Shown in pieces: positions 1 through 7,856 of a DNA stretch of 33,250 nt; positions within the stretch are counted from its first letter, which is position 1; the number at the start of each line of letters is the position of its first letter. A program made the translations under genes and the position numbers. Origin of the DNA: Myxococcales bacterium (GTDB lineage: Bacteria; Myxococcota_A; Polyangia; Fen-1088); contig PMKP01000355.1 in NCBI GenBank assembly GCA_003157775.1, positions 1-33,250 of the forward strand, written 5' to 3'. Under the pieces are notes generated by a model. That model worked only from the letters and a program-made list of their open reading frames with translations. It did not search any database and was not told where the DNA came from.

Positions 1-1
1 G

Positions 2-271
2 ATCCAGAACTTCCACGATGTGAGTGGCGGTTCGAACACGCCCCAAGTCACGCTCGACGGCTATGATTCGTCGCACATGAACAGCATCACGCTCGACAAC
101 GTGATTATCGACGGGATCTCGTCTGCGAACGTGACCGCCTCGTACACAAACGTGACGCTAGGCCCGGGCAACGTGAACTTCCTGCCGTCAGGCGCGAACG
201 TGAACCTGACCAACACCATCTCAGGATCAAGCGCGCCAAATCCGTGCACGAACAAGTGGGTGACGTTCTGA
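2..271 (+). CDS. C-terminal fragment of a secreted parallel beta-helix glycosidase, probably GH28 (polygalacturonase)-like; 5' end outside window
   Basis: Frame 2 is open from the window edge (IQNFHDVSGGSNTPQVTLDGYDSSHMNSITLDNVIIDGI...NPCTNKWVTF*). The beta-helix-type 'ITLDNVIIDG' rungs and Cys-containing tail suggest GH28. Confidence 0.55.
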   Translation: MQNFHDVSGGSNTPQVTLDGYDSSHMNSITLDNVIIDGISSANVTASYTNVTLGPGNVNFLPSGANVNLTNTISGSSAPNPCTNKWVTF

Positions 272-310
272 CTTGGGAAAGACCGTCTTCTTGCGCTAGA
301 ATGTCCGGCC

Positions 311-1465
311 ATGGCGCCAAGTGATCGCTGGCCTGTCCCCAATGAGCTCCCGCCGGCCCTCGGCAGCCCCGTGTTCATGGGGCCGCTCACCCTGCCCGAC
401 GTCCGGCGCAAGCGGCGGTGGGTCTGGCTGCTCTTGTGGACGCTGCTGGTGTTCGCGGGCGGTGTCGCCGCCGGTCCCACGCTGACAAACCAGGCGCTGG
501 CGCTCGTCGCACGCGCGTACTCGATGCTCGGGATGTCCCCTCCGCGGTTCGTGGACAAGCTCAGGCCGGCCGCGCCCACGCTCACGCCGGTTGCGCCTTC
601 GATCGTGCCCCTGCCTGCGCCCCCGCCCAGCGTCGAGGAGCGAGCCGAGGCGCCAGCGGCGGCCGCAGAGCCCGTCGCACCTAGGCCCGCAAAACCCGCC
701 GAGCCCGCAAAACCAGCAGGAGTCGCAGCGCCACAGCCTGCGGCGCGCGCTGAGGCCGTTGCAACAGGCCGCACGGAAACCGCGTTGACGAAAATACCGG
801 TTGCGCGCCCACCTCACGGGAGGAGCGAGACAAGGACCCCGTCGGCCAAGGCCGCGCCTGCCGGAACAGCCGCCAACCCAACCGCCCCGGCCCCAGCAGC
901 CGCCGCCTTCCACGATCCTTTCGCCGAGGGCGCTGAAGGCGCGAACCAGCCCAAGTCCGCCGTCCCCAGCCGCAAGTCCAGACCGTCATTCGACGAGCCC
1001 TCGCCCACGGCGAAGAGTGAGCCAGCGCCGAGGCCCGCGGCTTCCGGGTCGCAGGATTCGCTCGACAACCTGATGGCGGATGTGGTCACGACCAAGAAGG
1101 CCAAGGACAAACCGCGCGAGGGCAAGAGCCTGGACGCCCTGCTGAACGATGTACAAAAGGGCAGTCCCGAGCCGGCGCCGAAGCGCGAAGCTCCAGCGCC
1201 GCCTGCCCCGCTGTCGCAGGCCGATATCTCCAGGGTCATGGCAGGCGTAAAGACGCGCGCCAAAGAATGCGCGCGGCAGCTCGGTCAGAAGGGTATCGCG
1301 GAGCTAAGTCTGGTCGTGGGCAAGGACGGCAACGTCACCGGGGTCAGCGTCGACGGAAAACTGGCGAACACGCCGGTCGCTGCTTGCATTGAAAAGGCTG
1401 CGCGCGCGGCGTCGTTTCCACGCTCCGCCGGCCTGCGCTTCGACTACGCCATCGACGCTCGTTAG
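311..1465 (+). CDS. Proline/alanine-rich single-TM protein with C-terminal TonB/AgmX-like domain
   Basis: N-terminal cytoplasmic segment, TM (WVWLLLWTLLVFAGGVAAG), long Pro/Ala-rich linker, C-terminal 'KGIAELSLVVGKDGNVTGVSVDGKLANTPVAACIEKAARAASFP', typical of TonB/AgmX-PglI C-terminal domains. Confidence 0.6.
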   Translation: MAPSDRWPVPNELPPALGSPVFMGPLTLPDVRRKRRWVWLLLWTLLVFAGGVAAGPTLTNQALALVARAYSMLGMSPPRFVDKLRPAAPTLTPVAPSIVPLPAPPPSVEERAEAPAAAAEPVAPRPAKPAEPAKPAGVAAPQPAARAEAVATGRTETALTKIPVARPPHGRSETRTPSAKAAPAGTAANPTAPAPAAAAFHDPFAEGAEGANQPKSAVPSRKSRPSFDEPSPTAKSEPAPRPAASGSQDSLDNLMADVVTTKKAKDKPREGKSLDALLNDVQKGSPEPAPKREAPAPPAPLSQADISRVMAGVKTRAKECARQLGQKGIAELSLVVGKDGNVTGVSVDGKLANTPVAACIEKAARAASFPRSAGLRFDYAIDAR

Positions 1466-1472
1466 CAAGCGA

Positions 1473-1709
1473 ATGACCTATGTGCGCAAGGACGTTCCCC
1501 CGCTCATCGTGGTCCAAGGAGCGAACGACACAACGGCACCGGTAGCTGACAGCCTCCGTTTGGTTGCTAACCTGACCGCTGCTGGCGCCGATGCCACCAT
1601 GCATGAGGTAGCCGGCGCAGGTCACGGATTCACCACCCCCGCCGCCGCCTGGCCAGATGCGGAAGCGGCCATGTTCGACTGGCTCACCCTGAAGGGCCTT
1701 GCCGAGTAG
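1473..1709 (+). pseudogene. C-terminal remnant of an alpha/beta-hydrolase (acetyl xylan esterase/BD-FAE-like)
   Basis: MTYVRKDVPPLIVVQGANDTTAPVADSLRLVANLTAAGADATMHEVAGAGHGF resembles the Asp/His-bearing C-terminal third of alpha/beta-hydrolase esterases. No nucleophile-containing N-terminal part is present; upstream DNA is the end of the preceding gene. Confidence 0.6.
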
Positions 1710-1936
1710 CCCCCCGGGGCCTTGCCTTGGGACTTTCCTAGCAAATTTAACCACTTGGAACGCTAGACCGTGGTGCGCCAGGTCCGCGGGCAGTGTGGCC
1801 ACGGCACCTGGCAGGCACGTCGGCGCTTCGCCCATCTCCTGTCCTGGCTTGGCCCGCTCGGCCATTCGATTCGGCTGAGCCGCATGGCCGCGGACGCGGC
1901 ACCTTTGTTCTAGCGTTTTGCCATTTTGGGGGAACC

Positions 1937-3850
1937 ATGCACACTACTCGCAAGACCCATCTTCTTGTCCTCGTACTGCTGGCCGGCGCGTCCATGGCTG
2001 CTGGCTGCAGTGGGAACGGCGCATCGCCCACCAACAGTGCGACGGGCGGTCAAACCGGTGGAGCCACCGCTACCGGCGGTACGACTAGCACGGGTGGCAC
2101 GACCAGCGCCGGTGGACAGCCCGCCACCGGCGGTACCTCCATCAGCACTGGTGGCCCTGCCACCGGAGGGGTGGTTGCTAGCGGAGGGGGCGGCGGTCAG
2201 GGTGCTGGCCCAGCCGGCGGGAACACCAAAACCGGTGGAACCACAGGCACGGGCGGCACCACGAGAACAGGCGGCGCCACTGGAACCAGCGGGACCACCG
2301 CCACCGGCGGCATCATCATCGATGGCGGCATCACCGCCGCGGGCGGGATAACCGTTACGGGTGGAAAAGCCCCGACTGGCGGGAGCAATATCGACGGCGG
2401 CATCACCGCCACGGGCGGAAAGACCGGCGGCATCATCGATGGCGGCATCACCGCCGCGGGCGGGAAAACCACCACGGGCGGCATCGGCGCCACGGGCGGG
2501 ACCACCACCACAGGTGGAACAACCGGTGATGCGGGCGCGGCCACGACCGGTTGGGCGACAATCCACAACGACTTCTTCTGGTATGACACAGACGGCAACT
2601 TGATCAATGTGCGCAGTGGAGCGCTTCGCAAGTTCGGTGACCTTTACTACTGGTATGGCGGCGCCCCGAACGATCACAACCAAACCTGCTATTCGTCGCC
2701 CGATCTAGTCCATTGGACCTACAAGGGCTACGTCCTCACAACCACCGGCGATGCCAACCGAATGGACATCCTGTACAATGCGACGACACAACAATACGTC
2801 ATATTCCTGAAGTACATTGGGAACGGTGCCTATTTTGGCATAGCCACCGGTTCGACTCCCGACGGACAATTTACGTTTAAGAGCCAGACACTCGTAGATG
2901 GCTTCGTGATTGGGGACATGTCGATGTATCAGGACGACGACGGGACAGCGTATCTGGCCTATGTTTGGTGGGAGACCGGTGCCAATAAGGAGCATGGCAT
3001 ATATCGAATGTCGGCGGATTATTTGACCCTAGATACGCGAATGTATCTGTGGAACGAGGGCAGTCGCGAAGCTCCCCACATGTTCAAACGCAACGGCGTT
3101 TACTACTATGGGGTTTCCGAAACCAACGGGATTGATCCGTCAGCCACCCGGTACTACACCGCAACCAACTTGACTGGCCCTTGGTCCGCCGCAACCATGC
3201 TAACCACGCCCGGCTCGACCGTTTCGTACGAAACCCAGTGTGATTTCGTCTTCCCCTTCGCGGGCGCGCAAGGGACCGTCTACATGTACGATGGCGACCG
3301 TTGGGAACCCTCGGGAGGGACCCAGGGCAACTACCTGTGGCTGCCGTTCGAATTCGGCACCGGTCTTATCCCAGAGATGGATTACTACCAAGATTGGGAT
3401 TTGAACGCGGCCGCCGGAACCTGGAGGGCCTTTGATCGTACTACACGCGACCTGGCACTCGGCAAGACCGCCACCGCCTCCTCGGCAGCCGCCGGGAACC
3501 CGGCCTCGGCCGTAACCACGGCCACGACCTACCAAAATTACACAGCTACGCGATGGGAGAGCACGGCGAGCGACCCACAAACGATCACGGTGGACCTTGG
3601 CTCTGCCATGGAAGTCAACAGGGCTATTCTCAAGTGGTACACAGACTATGGCAAAGCATTCAAGATCCAGGTATCGACCGATTCCACAACCTGGACGGAC
3701 GTCTACAGCACGACCACCGGGGCATCGTATTCTGTGACCGACGTTACCTTTGCCAAGACCACAGCGCGCTATGTGCGAATGAACGGTACGCAGAGAGGCA
3801 ATAGCAACGGGTACTCGTTGTTTGCGTTCATGGTTCTGAATGACCCTTAG
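1937..3850 (+). CDS. Lipoprotein with Thr/Gly-Gly repeat linker, GH43-like five-bladed propeller domain and C-terminal F5/8 type C (CBM32-like) domain (paralog 1)
   Basis: Signal + lipobox (LVLLAGASMAAGC), TGG-rich linker, 'DTDGNLINVRSGALRKFGDLYYWYGG...DLVHWTYKG...' GH43-type motifs, 'DLALGKTATASSA...DPQTITVDLGSAMEVNRAILKWYTDYGKAFKIQVSTD' discoidin motif. Confidence 0.75.
   Translation: MHTTRKTHLLVLVLLAGASMAAGCSGNGASPTNSATGGQTGGATATGGTTSTGGTTSAGGQPATGGTSISTGGPATGGVVASGGGGGQGAGPAGGNTKTGGTTGTGGTTRTGGATGTSGTTATGGIIIDGGITAAGGITVTGGKAPTGGSNIDGGITATGGKTGGIIDGGITAAGGKTTTGGIGATGGTTTTGGTTGDAGAATTGWATIHNDFFWYDTDGNLINVRSGALRKFGDLYYWYGGAPNDHNQTCYSSPDLVHWTYKGYVLTTTGDANRMDILYNATTQQYVIFLKYIGNGAYFGIATGSTPDGQFTFKSQTLVDGFVIGDMSMYQDDDGTAYLAYVWWETGANKEHGIYRMSADYLTLDTRMYLWNEGSREAPHMFKRNGVYYYGVSETNGIDPSATRYYTATNLTGPWSAATMLTTPGSTVSYETQCDFVFPFAGAQGTVYMYDGDRWEPSGGTQGNYLWLPFEFGTGLIPEMDYYQDWDLNAAAGTWRAFDRTTRDLALGKTATASSAAAGNPASAVTTATTYQNYTATRWESTASDPQTITVDLGSAMEVNRAILKWYTDYGKAFKIQVSTDSTTWTDVYSTTTGASYSVTDVTFAKTTARYVRMNGTQRGNSNGYSLFAFMVLNDP
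2037..2550 (+). repeat. Degenerate Gly-rich tandem repeat (TGG/(A)TGG units) encoding linker of paralog 1
   Basis: Recurring 'acc ggc gg(t/c)' units; includes internal near-duplicates of 'ggcggcatcatcgatggcggcatcaccgccgcgggcggg'. Confidence 0.7.
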
Positions 3851-4022
3851 CACACCAGCACGGCAGGCTCTCTCTTCGAGGGCGCTGCGCATTGTCTTAT
3901 AGTTTCTAGCCAATTCACTTGCTTGAACCAAACCGTATCCTCACTTGCGCCGCGGGCCGCTCCGAATCCGCTGGGGACAAGCGCGATCGTCATTCAAGGT
4001 GTTTGCCACACTCGGGGAAACC

Positions 4023-5873
4023 ATGAAAACAACTCCGAAAACACATCTTCTCATCCTTCTGCTCCTGGTCAGCACTCCGATAGCGGCTGGCTGCAGCGGT
4101 AGCAACGCAACATCCACTGCCGCTGGCGGGACCACCAGCAGCACCGGCGGTGCCACCGGCGCTGGTGGACAACTCGCCACCGGCGGCAGCACCGGCGGTT
4201 CTCTGGCCGGAGGCACCAGCGGCGGCTCGCTGGGCACTGGCGGGGTTGCTACGGGAGGCGCCGGTGCCACCGTCACCGGCGGGGCCACCGCTACCGGCGG
4301 CACCACCAGCAATGGCGGAACCACCCCTGCCGGCGGCACCACCCGAACTGGTGGCAGGACCCCCACTGGTGGCGCAACCGGAGATGGCGGGACAACCGCT
4401 ACCGGGGGGACCACCCGAACTGGCGGCATCGCGGCTACTGGTGGCGCCACCGTTACGGGCGGCACCATCAGAACCGGCGGCACCACCCTTGCTGGAGGGA
4501 CCACCGCCACAGGCGGGAGCTCCGCTTCAGGCGGCACCACCGGTGATGGCGGCGTAGCTCCCACAGGCTGGGTCACAATACATAACGACTTCTTTTGGTA
4601 TGACAGCACCGGATTGTTGATCCAGGTCCGCAGCGGAGCCCTACGCCAATTCAATGGCATCTACTACTGGTTTGGCAGCCAGCCAGGCGGGATCGACCAG
4701 ACTTGCTACGCTTCTACCGACTTGCTCCATTGGACCTACAAGGGCGTTCCGCTGGTCACGGCAAAATTGTGCGACAGAATGGACGTGCTGTACAATGACA
4801 CAACCCAACAATACGTCATGTTCTTGAAATACGATGGAGACAAGGCGTCTTTTGGAACAGCCACTGCTTCAGCCCCCGAAGGACCATACACGTTCTTAGG
4901 CGATGTTCTCGTAGACAACAACTACATCGGCGACATGTCGATGTGGAAGGATGACGACGGGACAGCGTATCTGGCCTACGTTTGGGACCAAGCCGGCCCC
5001 AATCGACAGCATGCCATATACAAAATGTCGGCCGACTATTTGACTCTGGACACGCGAATACACCTATTCGATGTACCTAGTCGTGAGGCCCCGCACATGT
5101 TCAAACGCAACGGCACCTACTACTACGGGGTTTCCGAAACCAATGGGATAAAGCCATCACCAACGCGGTACTACACAGCAACCGCCCTGACTGTGACTGC
5201 CGTTTGGTCTGATGCAACGATGCTAGTCACACCCGGCTCGAGCACCACGTACGAAACGCAGTGCGATTTCGTATTCCCGTTTACGGGTCCGCAAGGGACC
5301 GTCTACATGTTGGACGCCGATCGTTGGATACCAACGGGAGGGTTTCAGGGCGACTACCTGTGGCTGCCCTATACTTTCGACACTGCTGGCAACCCGACGG
5401 CGGATTACTACCAGGATTGGGATTTGAACGTGGCCGCCGGCACCTGGAGGACCTTCGATCGGTCGACGCGCGACCTGGCTCTCGGCAAGACGGCCACCGC
5501 CTCGTCGGCAAACGCCGCGAACCCGGCTTCGTCCGTGACGACGGATACGACCTATCAGAACTACACGTCCACGCGCTGGGAGAGTTCGGCGAGCGACCCG
5601 CAGTGGATCATGGTGGATTTGGGCTCGGCCATGGCAATCGACCGGGTCATTCTCAAGTGGTACACAGATTATGCCAAGGCATTCAAGATCCAGGTATCGA
5701 CCGATTCCACAACCTGGACTGACGTGTTCAGCTCGACCGTCGGGGCATCGTATTCTGTCACTGACGAGAGGTTTGCCTCGACCACGGCGCGGTACGTGCG
5801 AATGAATGGCACGCAAAGGGGCAATGCAAACGGATACTCATTGTTTGCTTTCATGGTTCTGAATGACCCGTAG
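4023..5873 (+). CDS. Lipoprotein with TGG linker, GH43-like domain and F5/8C domain (paralog 2)
   Basis: MKTTPKTHLLILLLLVSTPIAAGC lipobox; same architecture and strong sequence similarity to 1937-3850 and 5920-7818. Confidence 0.75.
   Translation: MKTTPKTHLLILLLLVSTPIAAGCSGSNATSTAAGGTTSSTGGATGAGGQLATGGSTGGSLAGGTSGGSLGTGGVATGGAGATVTGGATATGGTTSNGGTTPAGGTTRTGGRTPTGGATGDGGTTATGGTTRTGGIAATGGATVTGGTIRTGGTTLAGGTTATGGSSASGGTTGDGGVAPTGWVTIHNDFFWYDSTGLLIQVRSGALRQFNGIYYWFGSQPGGIDQTCYASTDLLHWTYKGVPLVTAKLCDRMDVLYNDTTQQYVMFLKYDGDKASFGTATASAPEGPYTFLGDVLVDNNYIGDMSMWKDDDGTAYLAYVWDQAGPNRQHAIYKMSADYLTLDTRIHLFDVPSREAPHMFKRNGTYYYGVSETNGIKPSPTRYYTATALTVTAVWSDATMLVTPGSSTTYETQCDFVFPFTGPQGTVYMLDADRWIPTGGFQGDYLWLPYTFDTAGNPTADYYQDWDLNVAAGTWRTFDRSTRDLALGKTATASSANAANPASSVTTDTTYQNYTSTRWESSASDPQWIMVDLGSAMAIDRVILKWYTDYAKAFKIQVSTDSTTWTDVFSSTVGASYSVTDERFASTTARYVRMNGTQRGNANGYSLFAFMVLNDP
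4117..4560 (+). repeat. Degenerate TGG-unit tandem repeat encoding linker of paralog 2
   Basis: Translated GGTTSSTGGATGAGGQLATGGSTGG...; repeated 'accggcggcaccacc'. Confidence 0.7.
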
Positions 5874-5919
5874 GCGACACAACCCGCGGGCAGACGCATT
5901 CTCTTCGAAAGGCGAAGCC

Positions 5920-7818
5920 ATGAGTACAACTCCGCGAGTGCGTCTTTTTGCCCTTGTGCTTTTAGTCAGCCCGCCGATTGCGGTTGGCTGCTCTAGCAGC
6001 AATACGCCGGCCGCCCTCAGTGCCGGAGGCGTCCAAACCGGCGGCGCTGGCGGGGCGGGCACGACGGGTGCGGGTGGACAAACGGCCGCCGGCGGAGGCA
6101 CCGGCGGCGCGCCCGCAGGCGGAGCCGGAGGCAGCTCCGCAAACTCTGGCGGCCTTGCCAGCGGGGGAACCAGTGCCAGCGGAGGGAGCGTTGGTCGCAG
6201 TGGCGGTGCATCTGGTGGGAACACCCAGACCGGCGGAAGCATAGTCACGGGTGGCATTATCAGGTCGGGCGGCACCCCTGCCACTGGAGGGACTGCTGTT
6301 TCCGGCGGAACCATCGCTTCCGGCGGAACCACCCTTGTTGGCGGCACCACCCCTGCCGGCGGAACCACCCCTGCCGGCGGCACTGCCGCGGGCGGAGGTT
6401 CGACTGCTGCTGGTGGCACCACAGCGCGTGGCGGCTCGACCGCTGCCGGTGGCACTACCGCCACCGGCGGCAGCATTGCGGATGGCGGCGTCGCAGCCTC
6501 CGGGTGGGTGACCATACACAACGACTTCTTCTGGTATGACGATACTGGGGCGGCGATCGAGACCCGCGCTGGCTGCCTTCGCAAGTTCGGTGATACCTAC
6601 TACTGGTACGGCCTTTTCGCCTGGCAGGACCCCAAGGCATGGAACGATCAGACCTGCTATGCGTCTTCCGATCTGGTCCATTGGACCTACAAGGGAGTTG
6701 TGCTTCACGTGGATGCGGGTGCCAACAGAATGGACGTACTCTACAACGACACTACTAAGCAATACGTGATGTTTCTCAAGTACGGTGGAGACGCCGCTTC
6801 TCTGGGCATAGCCACGTCTTCGAATCCCGACGGCCAGTTCACCTTCCTCAGCCAGACGCAAGTGGACGGTGCCAACATAGGCGACATGTCGATGTACAAA
6901 GACGACGACGGGAAAGCGTATCTGGCATATGTTTGGGACAAAACTGGCCCGAATCGACAACACGGCATCTACCGAATGTCGGCTGACTATTTGACCCTGG
7001 ACACGCAAATGTACCTGTTTAGTGTGGCTAGTCGCGAGGCCCCGCACATTTTCAAGCGCAACGGTACCTACTACTATGGGGTTTCCGAAACCAACGGGGT
7101 TAATCCATCACCCACCCGTTACTACACAGCAACCAACCTGACCGGCCCCTGGTCTGCCGCAACGATGCTAGTTACGCCCGGCTCGTCCACTACCTACGAC
7201 ACGCAGTGCGATTTCGTCTACCCGTTCACGGGTACGCAAGGGACTGTCTACATGTTGGACGCCGATCGTTGGATACCGACGGGAGGATTTCAGGGTGGCT
7301 ACCTGTGGCTGCCCTATGATTTCGACACCGCTGGCAATCCAACCGCTAATTACTACCAGGATTGGGATTTGAACACCGCCGCCGGCACCTGGAGGGCCTT
7401 CGATCGTACTGCGCGCGACCTGGCACTCGGCAAGATCGCCACCGCCTCCTCGGCAACCACCGCGAACCCGGCCTCGGCCGTAACCACGGCCACGACCTAT
7501 CAGAACTACACAGCCACGCGATGGGAGAGCACGGCGAGTGACCCGCAATCGATCATGGTCGATCTGGGCTCTGCCATGGAGATCGACAGGGCTATTCTCA
7601 AGTGGTACACAGACTATGGCAAGGCGTTCAAGATCCAGGTATCGACCGATTCAACGACCTGGACCGACGTCTACAGCACGACGGTTGGGGCTTCGTATTC
7701 CGTCACGGATGTGACCTTTGCCAAGACCACGGCGCGCTACGTGCGAATGAATGGCACGCAAAGGGGCAATGCAAACGGATACTCATTGTTTGCCTTCATG
7801 GTTCTGAACGACACCTGA
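5920..7818 (+). CDS. Lipoprotein with TGG linker, GH43-like domain and F5/8C domain (paralog 3)
   Basis: MSTTPRVRLFALVLLVSPPIAVGC lipobox; same architecture as the two upstream copies. Confidence 0.75.
   Translation: MSTTPRVRLFALVLLVSPPIAVGCSSSNTPAALSAGGVQTGGAGGAGTTGAGGQTAAGGGTGGAPAGGAGGSSANSGGLASGGTSASGGSVGRSGGASGGNTQTGGSIVTGGIIRSGGTPATGGTAVSGGTIASGGTTLVGGTTPAGGTTPAGGTAAGGGSTAAGGTTARGGSTAAGGTTATGGSIADGGVAASGWVTIHNDFFWYDDTGAAIETRAGCLRKFGDTYYWYGLFAWQDPKAWNDQTCYASSDLVHWTYKGVVLHVDAGANRMDVLYNDTTKQYVMFLKYGGDAASLGIATSSNPDGQFTFLSQTQVDGANIGDMSMYKDDDGKAYLAYVWDKTGPNRQHGIYRMSADYLTLDTQMYLFSVASREAPHIFKRNGTYYYGVSETNGVNPSPTRYYTATNLTGPWSAATMLVTPGSSTTYDTQCDFVYPFTGTQGTVYMLDADRWIPTGGFQGGYLWLPYDFDTAGNPTANYYQDWDLNTAAGTWRAFDRTARDLALGKIATASSATTANPASAVTTATTYQNYTATRWESTASDPQSIMVDLGSAMEIDRAILKWYTDYGKAFKIQVSTDSTTWTDVYSTTVGASYSVTDVTFAKTTARYVRMNGTQRGNANGYSLFAFMVLNDT
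6020..6500 (+). repeat. Degenerate TGG/AGG-unit tandem repeat encoding linker of paralog 3
   Basis: Translated 'GGTTLVGGTTPAGGTTPAGGTAAGGGSTAAGGTTARGGSTAAGG'; exact repeat of 'ggcggaaccacccctgcc'. Confidence 0.7.
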
Positions 7819-7856
7819 ACCTTCTTGCCAGGAGGGGGGCGCGGGGTGAGCATGTG

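Noticed and set aside
61-774. 237-aa minus-strand ORF opposite the GH28-like tail and TonB-like gene
   Set aside because: Low-complexity Ala/Gly antisense ORF without recognisable motifs; plus-strand genes explain the region.
2197-2631. Minus-strand ORF with PPVxVVPP repeats (also 3941-4660, 5838-6584, 9071-9511)
   Set aside because: Antisense shadow of the Gly/Thr-rich linker codons in high-GC DNA; no signal, family motif or independent RBS.
2037-6500. CRISPR-like interpretation of the regular repeats
   Set aside because: Repeats are in-frame, degenerate, very short (9-18 bp) and coding; no spacer-repeat regularity or cas genes.
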